NCBI RefSeq assembly: GCF_002812485.1
Contig: NZ_CP025003.1
Span: 4,960,001 to 5,024,000, forward strand
DNA length: 64,000 nt
From: Dickeya fangzhongdai
Lineage (GTDB): Bacteria > Pseudomonadota > Gammaproteobacteria > Enterobacterales > Enterobacteriaceae
Direction: 5' to 3'
The translations under genes were made by a program, and so were the position numbers. Every line of letters begins with the position of its first letter. Position 1 is the stretch's first letter. Shown here one piece after another: positions 45,347-54,755 of the stretch. Below the pieces are notes generated by a model that saw nothing but the letters and a program-made list of their open reading frames with translations, had not been told where the DNA came from and did not search any database.

Positions 45347-45700
45347 ATGTTATTCAATAAAAAGACAGCGCTGTTGTTGGCCGTAACTTTACTGGCAGGG
45401 TGTGCTTCAGCACCGAAGACCATCTATAGCTGGGATAATTATCAGACTACACTTTATCAATATTATCAGCAGGATAAAAACAGCCCTGAAGAGCAGATTG
45501 CTTCTTTGCAGAAGTCAGTAGAAGTTGCTAAATCACAAAACAAACCGGTGCCCCCAGGATTGCATGCTCAATTAGGTCTGCTGTATGCCAAAACAGGCCG
45601 CGGTGTGGATGCTCGTCAGCAGTTCGAGACGGAAAAATCATTATTCCCCGAATCCGCCCCTTTCATGGACTTTCTGTTGAGCAAGAACAAAGGAAAATAA
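45347..45700 (+). CDS. DUF4810 family lipoprotein
   Basis: 117 residues with a lipoprotein signal (lipobox LAGC, Cys19). The short mature part reads TIYSWDNYQTTLYQYYQQ and then a TPR-like helical pair (LHAQLGLLYAKTGRGVDARQ, FETEKSLFPES). The DUF4810 assignment is from memory of this neighbourhood type. It is the middle gene of the trio. Confidence 0.8.
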   Translation: MLFNKKTALLLAVTLLAGCASAPKTIYSWDNYQTTLYQYYQQDKNSPEEQIASLQKSVEVAKSQNKPVPPGLHAQLGLLYAKTGRGVDARQQFETEKSLFPESAPFMDFLLSKNKGK

Positions 45701-45703
45701 GCA

Positions 45704-46363
45704 ATGAACCGTTTTTTAGCATTAATCAGTCTGATGGGTGTGCTGGTTCTTACTGGCTGTGCCAAGCCACAACCTTATGATTATACTGCTTTCAAGCAGA
45801 GCAAACCGAGAACTATTCTGGTATTGCCGCCGCTGAACCACTCTCCGGATGTGAAAGCTGGGACCAGCTTTCTTAGCCAGGTGACGTACCCGTTAGCAGA
45901 ATCAGGGTACTACGTGTTGCCTGTTGCCGTGACTGACGAAACCTTTAAACAGAATGGTCTGACAACTGCTCAGGATATTCATGCAGTTAGCGTAGCGAAG
46001 CTGCACCAGATTTTCGGAGCAGATGCGGCTCTGTATCTTGATATCACTGACTATGGCTCAAAATACATGGTCATAAATAGTGAAACCCGTGTTACAGCTA
46101 GTGCGCGCTTGGTGGATTTGCGCAATGGTAAGGAGCTATGGAAAGGCAGTGCGACCGCCTCCACCAGTGAACAGCAGTCGAATTCTAACAACGGCATTGT
46201 CGGTCTGCTGGTTCAGGCTGCCGTTGCACAGATTGCCAATACCATTACCGATAAAGGCCATGATATTGCGGGTATCACCAGTGTACGTCTGTTGACGGCC
46301 GGTGGTCCTTCTTCCCTGCTATATGGCCCGCGTTCACCGATGTACGGGAAAGAAGCTAAGTAA
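45704..46363 (+). CDS. DUF799 (GNA1162-like) lipoprotein
   Basis: 219 residues with lipobox LTGC (Cys19). The mature part has RTILVLPPLNHSPDVKAG and VTYPLAESGYYVLPVAVTDE, with a TolB/CsgG-like alpha-beta fold similar to GNA1162 of Neisseria. It starts three bases after the DUF4810 gene and closes the operon before a terminator. It likely forms an envelope complex with the other two lipoproteins. Confidence 0.82.
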   Translation: MNRFLALISLMGVLVLTGCAKPQPYDYTAFKQSKPRTILVLPPLNHSPDVKAGTSFLSQVTYPLAESGYYVLPVAVTDETFKQNGLTTAQDIHAVSVAKLHQIFGADAALYLDITDYGSKYMVINSETRVTASARLVDLRNGKELWKGSATASTSEQQSNSNNGIVGLLVQAAVAQIANTITDKGHDIAGITSVRLLTAGGPSSLLYGPRSPMYGKEAK

Positions 46364-46393
46364 TTATATTATTTTCCCGAACTGATAACTGAG

Positions 46394-46426
46394 AAAACCG
46401 TCCATGGCAGCATGGGCGGTTTTTTT
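46394..46426 (+). terminator. Rho-independent terminator of the lipoprotein operon
   Basis: AAAACCGTCCATG / CATGGGCGGTTTT stem (one G-T pair) with a short loop and a seven-T tail, 30 bp after the stop. Confidence 0.9.
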
Positions 46427-46707
46427 ACTTTTTATGCATAACGTTTCCTCTCTTAATTGTACCCCTAAATGACCAGCAACCCTGTTGCCATATCAGAAAA
46501 CCTTACTATGCTTTGTTGATGATAATTAAAGAATATGAGAGAAAAGTGGGATGGACGGCGAGCTAGCGGTGGACGAAAAAGCGCTGTTATATCCGCGCAC
46601 TATTTCATAGCAAGATAAGTAGTTTTTATGAATAAGATTTATTTCCGCATTGATAATTTTTAATAATATTGCAAGAAATCGTAATTCTTTTGTTGTTTTG
46701 ATGTCAG

Positions 46708-46723
46708 TGTGATTCTCGTCACG
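46708..46723. promoter_or_regulatory. CRP-like site in the arn control region
   Basis: TGTGA-TTCTCG-TCACG matches nine of ten core positions of the CRP consensus. It overlaps the left arm of the adjacent inverted repeat. Confidence 0.4.
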
Positions 46724-46744
46724 AAAAAGATCTTATTTTTCGTG
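46720..46744. repeat. Inverted repeat CACGAAAAA / TTTTTCGTG
   Basis: Perfect 9-bp arms around GATCTTA. It directly abuts the PhoP-box-like site and could be an operator or, if transcribed, a hairpin. Confidence 0.6.
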
Positions 46745-46761
46745 TGTTTATATACGGTTGA
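46745..46761 (+). promoter_or_regulatory. PhoP-box-like direct repeat upstream of arn
   Basis: TGTTTA-TATAC-GGTTGA fits the PhoP direct repeat (T/G)GTTTA-N5-(T/G)GTTTA in 11 of 12 positions. PhoP controls arn directly in Yersinia, so the location makes sense, but no good -10 follows at the canonical distance. Confidence 0.45.
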
Positions 46762-46771
46762 GGATGGATGA

Positions 46772-46879
46772 ATGTTTGCAGTTGAACACCATTTTATTGA
46801 TGATGGGTTTAAACATAGCTTGCTACTCTTCTCGCGGATTGAACATCAGCTAAAAAGAAGCGTCTTAATATTCAGCTAA
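46772..46879 (+). CDS. Possible 35-residue leader or small protein upstream of arn
   Basis: Not recognised. ATG at 46772 is preceded by GAGGA with ideal 7-nt spacing. The product has 35 residues (MFAVEHHFIDDGFKHSLLLF continuing to VLIFS) and ends TAA. It has no clear membrane helix. It could be a leader peptide of the arn transcript or a free-standing small protein. If transcription starts just after the PhoP-like box, the ribosome site would be cut off, so the two readings compete. Confidence 0.3.
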   Translation: MFAVEHHFIDDGFKHSLLLFSRIEHQLKRSVLIFS

Positions 46880-47054
46880 GAAATCTTCGTTATGCTCGTC
46901 TGCCAATGGTCGGATGAACAACATTATTGATGGTCATATTACTGTCATTAATTGCTTTTCTACTTATCCTTCGCAAGGACTAAGGAGCGGTTTTCCCTGA
47001 CGTACTTATCCCCAGATCCGATTCCGATGGCGGGACGGCGATGTTACCAGAGTG

Positions 47055-47256
47055 TATATACCCAAAATAATTCGAGTTGCAGCAAGGCGGCAATCGGATG
47101 AATCTTCAGGAGCTTACATGAGTAAGTGACTGGTGCGAGTGGCAACGCCGCCGGGAGCAGAGTTGAGCGCGGTTTGCCGCGGCTCCGCTGGGCGAGGCCC
47201 ATGATGGGCTGCGTAATGAAGCCAACGCATCTGCGACTTGAAGGATGACGGGTATG
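47055..47256 (+). repeat. ERIC element with an internal insertion
   Basis: Starts TATACCCAAAATAATTCGAG, contains the core AGGAGCTTACATGAGTAAGT followed by GACTGG, and ends GCCAACGCATCTGCGACTTG then AAGGATGACGGGTAT. These are the ends and core of the enterobacterial repetitive intergenic consensus, normally about 127 bp. Here a GC-rich block of about 75 bp (about 47143-47219) separates the core from the right end, giving about 200 bp. It lies 57 bp upstream of arnB and would be part of its leader RNA. Confidence 0.9.
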
Positions 47257-47312
47257 AAGATTTATCTCGCCACACCAATAATCATCGATTTAACCTGAGA
47301 GTGAATTTTTAC

Positions 47313-48455
47313 ATGGCTGATTTTCTACCTTTCTCACGCCCCGCGTTAGGTGAGGAAGAACTTGCCGCGGTCGGGCAGGTTCTTCGTTCCGGATGGATTA
47401 CCACTGGCCCCAAAAATCATGAACTGGAGCAACAGTTTGCCGTGCTGACGGGCGCGAAGCACGCCATTGCGGTCAGCTCTGCGACCGGTGGTATGCACGT
47501 CACCCTGATGGCGCTGGGAATTGGCGCAGGCGATGAAGTGATCACGCCGTCGCTCACCTGGGTTTCCACCCTGAATATGATTGTGCTGCTGGGCGCCGAG
47601 CCCGTGATGGTGGATGTGGACCGCGATAATCTGATGGTGACGCCGGAAGCGATAGAAGCGGCCATTACTCCCCGCACCAAAGCCATTATTCCGGTTCACT
47701 ACGCCGGCGCGCCGGCAGATATCGACGCTATTCGTGACATCGGCCGCCGTCACGGCATTCCAGTGATTGAGGATGCCGCTCACGCCGCTGGCACCTACTA
47801 CCGCGGTCGCCACGTCGGCGGCGAGGGCACGGCGATTTTCTCCTTCCACGCCATCAAAAACATGACCTGCGCTGAAGGCGGTCTGGTGGTGACGGACGAC
47901 GACGAGCTGGCCAACCGCATTCGCAGTCTGAAATTCCACGGTCTGGCGGTAGACGCGTTCGACCGCATGGTGCAGGGGCGCGCGCCGCAGGCGGAAGTGG
48001 TTTCGCCGGGCTTCAAGTACAACCTGCCGGACATTAGCGCCGCCATTGCGCTGGTGCAACTGGAAAAACTGGCCGCCAACAATGCGCGCCGCGAAGCGCT
48101 GGCGCAGCGTTATCTGCAAAAACTGGCCGCTTTGCCGTTCCAGCCGCTGACGCTGCCGTCATGGCCGCACCAGCACGCCTGGCACCTGTTTATCATCCGG
48201 GTGGATGAAGCGCGTTGCGGCATCGATCGCGATGGTCTGATGCAGGCGTTAAAAGAACGCAACATCGGCACCGGTCTGCATTTCCGCGCCGCCCATACCC
48301 AGAAATACTATCGTGAACGTTTCACCAACCTGCACCTGCCGAATACCGACTGGAACTCGGCCCGAATCTGCTCTCTACCGTTGTTCCCGGATATGCGCGA
48401 CGAGGATGTGGACAGAGTGGTGGATGCGTTAACTGAGCTGGCGGGGAAACGCTGA
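47313..48455 (+). CDS. arnB: UDP-L-Ara4O C-4'' transaminase ArnB
   Basis: PLP enzyme of the DegT/DnrJ/EryC1 family that aminates UDP-4-ketopentose to UDP-L-Ara4N for lipid A modification and polymyxin resistance. It has 380 residues. The PLP lysine is in [15 protein letters not shown]; other blocks are [14 protein letters not shown] and [11 protein letters not shown]. The start at 47313 ([13 protein letters not shown]) matches E. coli; an upstream in-frame ATG at 47238 lies inside the ERIC element and is rejected. It is the first gene of the seven-gene arn operon. Confidence 0.97.
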   Translation: MADFLPFSRPALGEEELAAVGQVLRSGWITTGPKNHELEQQFAVLTGAKHAIAVSSATGGMHVTLMALGIGAGDEVITPSLTWVSTLNMIVLLGAEPVMVDVDRDNLMVTPEAIEAAITPRTKAIIPVHYAGAPADIDAIRDIGRRHGIPVIEDAAHAAGTYYRGRHVGGEGTAIFSFHAIKNMTCAEGGLVVTDDDELANRIRSLKFHGLAVDAFDRMVQGRAPQAEVVSPGFKYNLPDISAAIALVQLEKLAANNARREALAQRYLQKLAALPFQPLTLPSWPHQHAWHLFIIRVDEARCGIDRDGLMQALKERNIGTGLHFRAAHTQKYYRERFTNLHLPNTDWNSARICSLPLFPDMRDEDVDRVVDALTELAGKR

Positions 48456-49438
48456 TGTCGGACATGGAAGCAATCAATAAAGTCTCGGTGGTGATTCCGG
48501 TTTTCAACGAGCAGGAGAGCCTGCCGGAGCTGATTCGTCGTACCACCGCCGCCTGTGATCAAATGAACCGTGATTATGAAATTCTGCTGGTGGACGACGG
48601 CAGCAGCGACAACTCGGCCGCGTTGCTGACCGAGGCGGCGCAGGCGCCGGGCAGCCATGTGGTAGCGGTGATTCTTAACCGCAATTACGGGCAGCATTCG
48701 GCGATCATGGCCGGGTTCAGCCATGTGTCCGGCGATCTGATCATCACGCTGGATGCCGACCTGCAAAACCCGCCGGAAGAAATTCCCCGGCTGGTGGACA
48801 CGGCGGATCAAGGGTATGACGTGGTGGGCACCATCCGCGAAAATCGTCAGGACAGTGTGTTTCGTAAAACCGCTTCGCGCATGATCAACCACCTGATTCA
48901 GCGCACCACCGGCAAGGCCATGAACGATTACGGCTGTATGCTGCGCGCCTATCGCCGCCATATCATCGACGCCATGCTGCACTGCCACGAGCGCAGCACT
49001 TTTATCCCGATCCTCGCCAATACGTTTGCCCGCCGCACCACTGAAATTATGGTGCGCCACTCCGAGCGCGAGTTTGGCGATTCCAAATACAGCTTCATGA
49101 AGCTTATTAACCTGATGTACGACCTGGTGACCTGCCTGACCACTACGCCGCTGCGTTTGCTGAGCGTGGTGGGCAGCGTGATTGCGCTCTCCGGTTTCAC
49201 GCTGGCGCTGTTGCTGATCCTGCTGCGTCTGTTTTTCGGCGCGGCCTGGGCGGCGGACGGGGTGTTTACGCTGTTCGCCGTGTTGTTCTCTTTTATCGGC
49301 GCCCAGTTCGTCGGTATGGGGCTATTGGGGGAATATATCGGACGAATCTACAACGATGTCCGCGCCCGTCCCCGTTATTTTATTCAACGTATTGTTGGCA
49401 ATGATCCACGATTTTCTGAACAGGACAATGAAGAATGA
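48455..49438 (+). CDS. arnC: Undecaprenyl-phosphate Ara4FN transferase ArnC
   Basis: GT2-family transferase that loads formylated Ara4N onto undecaprenyl phosphate at the inner membrane. It has 327 residues. The glycosyltransferase core shows [25 protein letters not shown] and [12 protein letters not shown], followed by two C-terminal membrane helices (about 235-260 and 270-295). It overlaps the arnB stop by one base (TGATG). Confidence 0.97.
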   Translation: MSDMEAINKVSVVIPVFNEQESLPELIRRTTAACDQMNRDYEILLVDDGSSDNSAALLTEAAQAPGSHVVAVILNRNYGQHSAIMAGFSHVSGDLIITLDADLQNPPEEIPRLVDTADQGYDVVGTIRENRQDSVFRKTASRMINHLIQRTTGKAMNDYGCMLRAYRRHIIDAMLHCHERSTFIPILANTFARRTTEIMVRHSEREFGDSKYSFMKLINLMYDLVTCLTTTPLRLLSVVGSVIALSGFTLALLLILLRLFFGAAWAADGVFTLFAVLFSFIGAQFVGMGLLGEYIGRIYNDVRARPRYFIQRIVGNDPRFSEQDNEE

Positions 49439-51426
49439 AAGCTGTTGTTTTTGCCTATCATGATTTCGGTTGCGTGGGACTCCGCGCGTTGGTGGCAGCA
49501 GGCTATACCGTGGAAGCGGTGTTTACCCACGCGGATAACCCGGCGGAAAATCAGTTCTTTGGATCGGTAGCCCGCACCGCGGCGGAGCTGGGCATCCCGG
49601 TATTCGCGCCGGAAGACGTTAACCACCCGCTGTGGGTGGAACGCATCGCCGCCATGTCGCCGGACGTCATTTTCTCCTTCTACTACCGTCACCTGCTGAG
49701 CGACGCCATTCTGCAGAGCGCGGCGCACGGCGCCTACAACCTGCATGGTTCGCTGCTGCCGCGCTATCGCGGCCGGGCGCCGCTGAACTGGGCGCTGGTC
49801 AACGGCGAAACCGAAACCGGCGTGACCCTGCACCGCATGGTGGCGCGCGCCGATGCCGGCAACATCGTGGCGCAGCAGCGTGTGGCGATCGACGAGAGCG
49901 ATACCGCGCTGAGCCTGCACCGCAAGCTGCGTGATGTCGCCGAGCTGTTGCTGAAAGACAACCTGCCCGCTATCGCTGCCGGTAAAGCGAATGATATTCC
50001 GCAGGATGAGAGCCAGGCCACTTACGTGGGTCGTCGTACCCCGGAAGACGGGCGTATCGAATGGCAGAAGCCGGCGCGTACCCTGTATAACCTGGTGCGT
50101 GCGGTGACCGAGCCGTGGCCGGGCGCGTTCAGCTTTGTCGGCACGACGAAGTTCATTATCTGGCAGGCGAAGGTGCGTACTGATTTCGCCGCCGCCAGAC
50201 CGGGCACCGTGCTGAGCACCTCGCCGCTGGTGGTTGCCTGCGGCAGCGACGCGCTGGAGATCGTCACCGGCCAGGGCGACAACGGTATTTATCTGCAAGG
50301 CGCACAACTGGCCCAGAGCCTGGGTCTGGTGACCGGCGCTATCCTCAACAACTCGCCGGTGGTGAGTGTGAAGCGTCGTACCCGTGTGCTGATCCTCGGG
50401 GTGAACGGTTTTATCGGCAACCACCTGACCGAGCGCCTGCTGCAGGAAGACAACTACGAAGTGTTCGGTCTGGATATCAGTTCCGATGCTATCGAACGTT
50501 TCCTCGGCAACCCGCGTTTCCACTTTGTGGAAGGGGACATCAGTATTCATTCCGAGTGGATCGAGTACCACATCAAGAAATGCGACGTGGTGCTGCCGCT
50601 GGTGGCGATCGCCACCCCGATCGAGTACACCCGTAACCCGCTGCGCGTATTCGAGCTGGATTTCGAAGAAAACCTGAAAACCATCCGCGACTGCGTGAAG
50701 TACAAAAAACGCATCATTTTCCCGTCCACCTCCGAGGTGTACGGCATGTGTACCGACCCGGTGTTCGACGAAGACAACTCCAACCTGATCGTTGGGCCGA
50801 TCAACAAACAGCGCTGGATTTACTCGGTATCCAAACAGCTGCTGGACCGCGTGATCTGGGCTTACGGCGAAAAAGAAGGGCTGCGTTTCACTCTGTTCCG
50901 TCCGTTCAACTGGATGGGGCCGCGTCTGGATAACCTGAACGCCGCGCGTATCGGCAGCTCCCGCGCCATCACCCAGCTGATTCTGAACCTGGTGGAAGGC
51001 TCGCCGATCAAGCTGGTTGACGGCGGTCGTCAGAAACGTTGCTTTACCGACATCAAAGACGGTATCGAAGCGCTGTTCCGCATCATCGAGAATAAAGACG
51101 GCGTGTGCGACGGCCAGATCATCAACATCGGCAACCCGGACAACGAAGCCAGCATTCGTCAACTGGCGGAACAGCTGCTGGAGAGCTTTGAGAAGCATCC
51201 GCTGCGTAATCAGTTCCCGCCGTTCGCCGGTTTCCGCGAAGTGGAAAGCAGCAGCTACTACGGCAAAGGCTATCAGGATGTGGAGCACCGTAAGCCCAGC
51301 ATCCGCAACGCCAAACGCCTGTTGCACTGGCAGCCGACCATCGAGATGGAAAAAACCGTGGCGGAAACGCTGGACTTCTTCCTCCAGACCGTTGAAACCG
51401 GCCGATTCAGTCAGGACAGCGAATGA
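49435..51426 (+). CDS. arnA: Bifunctional UDP-Ara4N formyltransferase / UDP-GlcA decarboxylase ArnA
   Basis: 663 residues (E. coli 660). The N-terminal formyltransferase domain (about 1-304) has the [15 protein letters not shown] active-site region. The C-terminal SDR decarboxylase (about 315-663) has the NAD motif [15 protein letters not shown], the catalytic region [11 protein letters not shown] and YSVSK. The fusion is normal for this family. The start overlaps the arnC end by four bases (ATGA). The 647-codon minus-strand frame opposite is an artefact. Confidence 0.98.
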   Translation: MKAVVFAYHDFGCVGLRALVAAGYTVEAVFTHADNPAENQFFGSVARTAAELGIPVFAPEDVNHPLWVERIAAMSPDVIFSFYYRHLLSDAILQSAAHGAYNLHGSLLPRYRGRAPLNWALVNGETETGVTLHRMVARADAGNIVAQQRVAIDESDTALSLHRKLRDVAELLLKDNLPAIAAGKANDIPQDESQATYVGRRTPEDGRIEWQKPARTLYNLVRAVTEPWPGAFSFVGTTKFIIWQAKVRTDFAAARPGTVLSTSPLVVACGSDALEIVTGQGDNGIYLQGAQLAQSLGLVTGAILNNSPVVSVKRRTRVLILGVNGFIGNHLTERLLQEDNYEVFGLDISSDAIERFLGNPRFHFVEGDISIHSEWIEYHIKKCDVVLPLVAIATPIEYTRNPLRVFELDFEENLKTIRDCVKYKKRIIFPSTSEVYGMCTDPVFDEDNSNLIVGPINKQRWIYSVSKQLLDRVIWAYGEKEGLRFTLFRPFNWMGPRLDNLNAARIGSSRAITQLILNLVEGSPIKLVDGGRQKRCFTDIKDGIEALFRIIENKDGVCDGQIINIGNPDNEASIRQLAEQLLESFEKHPLRNQFPPFAGFREVESSSYYGKGYQDVEHRKPSIRNAKRLLHWQPTIEMEKTVAETLDFFLQTVETGRFSQDSE

Positions 51427-52322
51427 GAAAAGTAGGGTTACGGATCGACGTTGATACCTGGCGCGGCACGCGGGTGGGGGTGCCCCGCCTGCTGGAGTTG
51501 CTGGACGTCTATGGCGTCCGGGCCAGCTTTTTCTTCAGCGTCGGGCCCGACAACATGGGGCGCCATTTGTGGCGCCTGATTCGACCGGTGTTTTTGTGGA
51601 AGATGCTGCGCTCGCGCGCAGCATCGCTGTATGGCTGGGACATCCTGCTGGCGGGCACCGCCTGGCCGGGCCGGGTGATCGGCCGCGGCTTGCCGGAGCC
51701 GATCCGCGCGGCGTCCCGGCAGCACGAAGTCGGGCTGCACGCCTGGGATCACTTCGCCTGGCAAACCTGGGCCGGGGTGTGGGATCAGGCCAAAATGGAA
51801 CAACAGATCCGGCTGGCCTACGAGGCGTTGCAGTCGATTACCGGCGAGCCGGTAGCGTGTTCGGCGGTAGCGGGCTGGCGCGCGGATCAAACCGCGGTGG
51901 AAGCCAAACAGCAGTTTGGCTTTCGCTACAACAGCGACTGCCGCGGCACCGCGCCGTTCCGCCCGCTGCTCAACGACGGCAGCACCGGTACGGTACAGAT
52001 CCCGGTCACGTTGCCCACCTGGGATGAAGCCGTCGGCCGGGAAACCAGCGCCGCCGATTTCAATCGCTATATTTTGGATAAAATCCGTCAGGATCAGGGT
52101 ACGCCGGTCTATACCATTCATGCCGAAGTGGAAGGCATTGTGATGAGCGATCAGTTCGGCGAACTACTGGCGCTGGCGGAGCAGGAAGGCATTCGCTTTT
52201 GTCCGCTGAGCGAATTGCTGCCGGACGATCCGGATACATTGCCGGTCGGGCGCGTGGTGCGGGGTTCCCTCGCCGGACGCGATGGCTGGTTGGGATGTCA
52301 GCAGACCGTGGAGGCGGCCTGA
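51423..52322 (+). CDS. arnD: 4-deoxy-4-formamido-L-arabinose-phosphoundecaprenol deformylase ArnD
   Basis: Polysaccharide-deacetylase (NodB) fold enzyme that removes the formyl group after transfer to the lipid carrier. It has 299 residues. The metal-site motif [20 protein letters not shown] is at the N-terminus, followed by [11 protein letters not shown] and AGWRADQ. It overlaps arnA by four bases and arnT by one. Confidence 0.96.
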   Translation: MRKVGLRIDVDTWRGTRVGVPRLLELLDVYGVRASFFFSVGPDNMGRHLWRLIRPVFLWKMLRSRAASLYGWDILLAGTAWPGRVIGRGLPEPIRAASRQHEVGLHAWDHFAWQTWAGVWDQAKMEQQIRLAYEALQSITGEPVACSAVAGWRADQTAVEAKQQFGFRYNSDCRGTAPFRPLLNDGSTGTVQIPVTLPTWDEAVGRETSAADFNRYILDKIRQDQGTPVYTIHAEVEGIVMSDQFGELLALAEQEGIRFCPLSELLPDDPDTLPVGRVVRGSLAGRDGWLGCQQTVEAA

Positions 52323-53980
52323 TGAAATACGCACGTCAGACAACGCTGTGGCTGGTGTTGTTGCTACTCTACTATTTTATTCCTCTCAATGGCCGCCTGT
52401 TATGGCAACCGGACGAAACCCGCTACGCGGAAATCAGCCGGGAAATGCTGGCGGGCGGCAACTGGATTACCCCGCATTTTCTGGGGATTCGCTATTTTGA
52501 AAAGCCGATCGCCGGTTACTGGGTGAATAACATCGGCCAGTGGCTGCTGGGCGACAACAACGCCGGCGTGCGCGCCGGTTCGGTGTTCTCCATTTTGCTG
52601 ACGGCGGCGCTGATTTACTGGCTGACGCAGCGGTTGTGGCAACAACGGCGTACTTCGCTGCTGGCGGCGGCCATCTATCTGAGTTGCCTGCTGGTGTACG
52701 GTATCGGCACCTATGCGGTGCTCGATCCTATCGTCACCCTGTGGCTGGCGGCGGCGATGTGCAGCTTCTGGGGAGCGGCGCAGGCCACCACCCGCAGCAG
52801 TAAAATCGGCGGCTATTTGCTGCTGGGCGTGGTGTGCGGCATGGGCTTCATGACCAAGGGCTTTCTGGCGCTGGCGGTGCCGGTGATTGCGGTGCTGCCG
52901 TGGGTCACGCTGGAGCGGCGCTGGAAAGAGGTGCTGCTGTACGGCCCGCTGGCGATTGTCAGCGCGGTGGCGGTGTCGTTGCCGTGGGCGCTGGCGGTGG
53001 CGCGTCAGGAGCCGGATTTCTGGCACTATTTCTTCTGGGTCGAACATATTCAACGCTTCGCCGATTCCGCGAATGCTCAGCACAAAGCGCCGTTCTGGTA
53101 CTACCTGCCGGTGTTGATCGCCGGGGTGCTGCCGTGGCTGGCGTTGCTGCCGTCGTCACTGCTACAGAGCTGGCGTGAGCGACGTCAGGAGAACGGCGCG
53201 TTCTACCTGCTGGGCTGGGTGGTGATGCCGTTCCTGTTTTTCAGCATCGCCAAAGGCAAGTTGCCTACTTACATTCTGCCCTGTTTCGCGCCGTTGGCGA
53301 TCCTGATGGCCAGACGCGCCACTACCTTGCTGAGCCCGCGTTTGCTGACCCTCAACGGCTGGATCAACCTGGCGTTTGGCCTGCTGTGCGCGCTGATCGT
53401 GGTGTTGGTGCTGGCGCCGTGGGGGCTGTCGCATCGCCCACTCTATCAGCCGCAGGAAACCGTCAAAGTGGCGCTGGGCGTCGTGGCGTTCCTGTTCTGG
53501 GGACTGGTCGGATGGTGGACGTTGCGTCATTCGGCGGCTCGCTGGCACTGGGCGGCGGTCTGTCCGCTGGGCATCGCCCTGTTGATTGGCATGGCGATTC
53601 CGCAACGGGTGATGGAGAGCAAGCATCCGCAGTGGTTCCTGCGCACGACCGAGGTTGAATCCCACCTGTCGCAGAGCCGTTACATTCTGGCGAACAGCGT
53701 TGGTGTAGCCTCTGCGGTTGCCTGGGAACAAAAACGCGGCGATATTCTGATGTACGATAATCAGGGTGAGCTGGAGTACGGCTTGTCGTACCCGGACAGC
53801 GCCAGTCGCATGGTACCTGCCAGCGAGTTTGCCGACTGGCTGGCGGCGCATCGCCGTGAAGGCAATGTCTCGCTGGTGCTGATATTCTCTTCGGCGACTG
53901 ATCCGATCACCGGCGTGCCGCCGGCGGATTACACTGACCGGCGAGGGCGAGTCGCCTTATTGTGGTATCGTCAGCAATGA
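52322..53980 (+). CDS. arnT: Lipid A 4-amino-4-deoxy-L-arabinosyltransferase ArnT
   Basis: GT83-family integral membrane enzyme that moves Ara4N from undecaprenyl phosphate to lipid A on the periplasmic face. It has 552 residues (E. coli 550) and about 12-13 membrane helices. The first periplasmic loop carries WQPDETRYAEISREML, and the flexible-loop block LGIRYFEKPIAGYWVNNIGQ follows. ATG at 52322 overlaps the arnD stop; a start 123 bp upstream inside arnD is rejected. Confidence 0.97.
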   Translation: MKYARQTTLWLVLLLLYYFIPLNGRLLWQPDETRYAEISREMLAGGNWITPHFLGIRYFEKPIAGYWVNNIGQWLLGDNNAGVRAGSVFSILLTAALIYWLTQRLWQQRRTSLLAAAIYLSCLLVYGIGTYAVLDPIVTLWLAAAMCSFWGAAQATTRSSKIGGYLLLGVVCGMGFMTKGFLALAVPVIAVLPWVTLERRWKEVLLYGPLAIVSAVAVSLPWALAVARQEPDFWHYFFWVEHIQRFADSANAQHKAPFWYYLPVLIAGVLPWLALLPSSLLQSWRERRQENGAFYLLGWVVMPFLFFSIAKGKLPTYILPCFAPLAILMARRATTLLSPRLLTLNGWINLAFGLLCALIVVLVLAPWGLSHRPLYQPQETVKVALGVVAFLFWGLVGWWTLRHSAARWHWAAVCPLGIALLIGMAIPQRVMESKHPQWFLRTTEVESHLSQSRYILANSVGVASAVAWEQKRGDILMYDNQGELEYGLSYPDSASRMVPASEFADWLAAHRREGNVSLVLIFSSATDPITGVPPADYTDRRGRVALLWYRQQ

Positions 53981-54318
53981 CCAATTATCTGCTGATTCTG
54001 CTGGTCAGTTTGTTGACCTGCGCCGGTCAGCTTAGTCAGAAACAGGCCGCCAGCTGGCAGAGCGGCGGCCGTTCACATCGCGCCCATATTCTGTTGTGGA
54101 TGGGAATAAGCCTGTTGTTGCTGGGGCTGGCGATGGTGCTATGGCTGGCGGTGTTGCAGCGGGTGGCGGTGAGCGTGGCGTATCCGATGCTGAGCCTGAA
54201 TTTTATTCTGGTGGCGTTGGCGGCGCGCTGGCTGTGGCGGGAGGCCATTAGTCTGCGTCAGTCGGTGGGTATTGTGCTGATTGTTGTCGGTGTAATCTTG
54301 ATGGGAGGGATCGCGTGA
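53977..54318 (+). CDS. arnE: Ara4N-phosphoundecaprenol flippase subunit ArnE
   Basis: Small multidrug-resistance-like protein that with ArnF flips the Ara4N-lipid carrier across the inner membrane. It has 113 residues and about four helices. Blocks are LTCAGQLSQKQAASW and VAYPMLSLNFILVALAARW. ATG at 53977 overlaps the arnT stop by ATGA. Confidence 0.93.
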   Translation: MTNYLLILLVSLLTCAGQLSQKQAASWQSGGRSHRAHILLWMGISLLLLGLAMVLWLAVLQRVAVSVAYPMLSLNFILVALAARWLWREAISLRQSVGIVLIVVGVILMGGIA

Positions 54319-54713
54319 AAGGCTATGGATGGGCGCTGCTGAGTGTGTTGCTGGTCAGCGCAGCACAATTGTCGATGAAATGGGGGATGTCCCAACTGCC
54401 CTCGCTGACGGAACCGCTGCCGTTTATGTTCGCCATGCTGGTGTTGCCGGTCGCCGCCGCCGCGGTACTGGTCGGGCTGGCGGCGTATGCTTTCTCAATG
54501 CTGAGCTGGTTTAACGCCCTGCGTTTTTTGCCGTTAAGCCGGGCTTACCCACTGCTGAGCCTCAGTTACGTGCTGGTGTGGGGGCTGGCGGTGGCGCTGC
54601 CGATTTTTCCCGATACCTTCAGCACCGGCAAACTGCTGGCGATCGCGCTGATTATTGCCGGCGTATGGCTGGTGTGCAGCCGACAGGCTTCGCATCTGGA
54701 CGAAGAGTCCTGA
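54315..54713 (+). CDS. arnF: Ara4N-phosphoundecaprenol flippase subunit ArnF
   Basis: Partner of ArnE. It has 132 residues and four hydrophobic helices, with VSAAQLSMKWGMSQLP and LPLSRAYPLLSLSYVLVWGL. The GTG start at 54315 overlaps the arnE stop (GTGA) and follows GGGAGGGA. It is the last gene of the operon and converges on a lysR-type gene. Confidence 0.93.
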   Translation: MKGYGWALLSVLLVSAAQLSMKWGMSQLPSLTEPLPFMFAMLVLPVAAAAVLVGLAAYAFSMLSWFNALRFLPLSRAYPLLSLSYVLVWGLAVALPIFPDTFSTGKLLAIALIIAGVWLVCSRQASHLDEES

Positions 54714-54755
54714 TATTCGCGTCGCCCTTCTTGTGACGCGCACGTTACCTGCAAA

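Larger units (their letters stand above)
46364..47312. other. Long control region upstream of the arn operon
   Basis: 949 bp. It contains the terminator of the lipoprotein operon (46394-46426), an AT-rich stretch, a CRP-like site (46708-46723), a 9-bp inverted repeat (46720-46744), a PhoP-box-like site (46745-46761), a 35-codon ORF with a good ribosome site (46772-46879) and an ERIC element (47055-47256). The arnB promoter is not obvious by hexamers. Confidence 0.7.

Noticed and set aside
46864..46880. PmrA-box-like CTTAAT-ATTCA-GCTAAG upstream of arn
   Set aside because: The first half fits YTTAAK, but the second half has two mismatches in six. Too weak in AT-rich DNA, and it overlaps the end of the 35-codon ORF.
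47238..47312. 25-codon N-terminal extension of arnB
   Set aside because: It begins inside the ERIC element and is not homologous to ArnB; the start at 47313 matches the family.
49384..51327. 647-codon minus-strand frame opposite arnA
   Set aside because: arnA is unmistakable and the antisense product has no recognisable domain or ribosome site.
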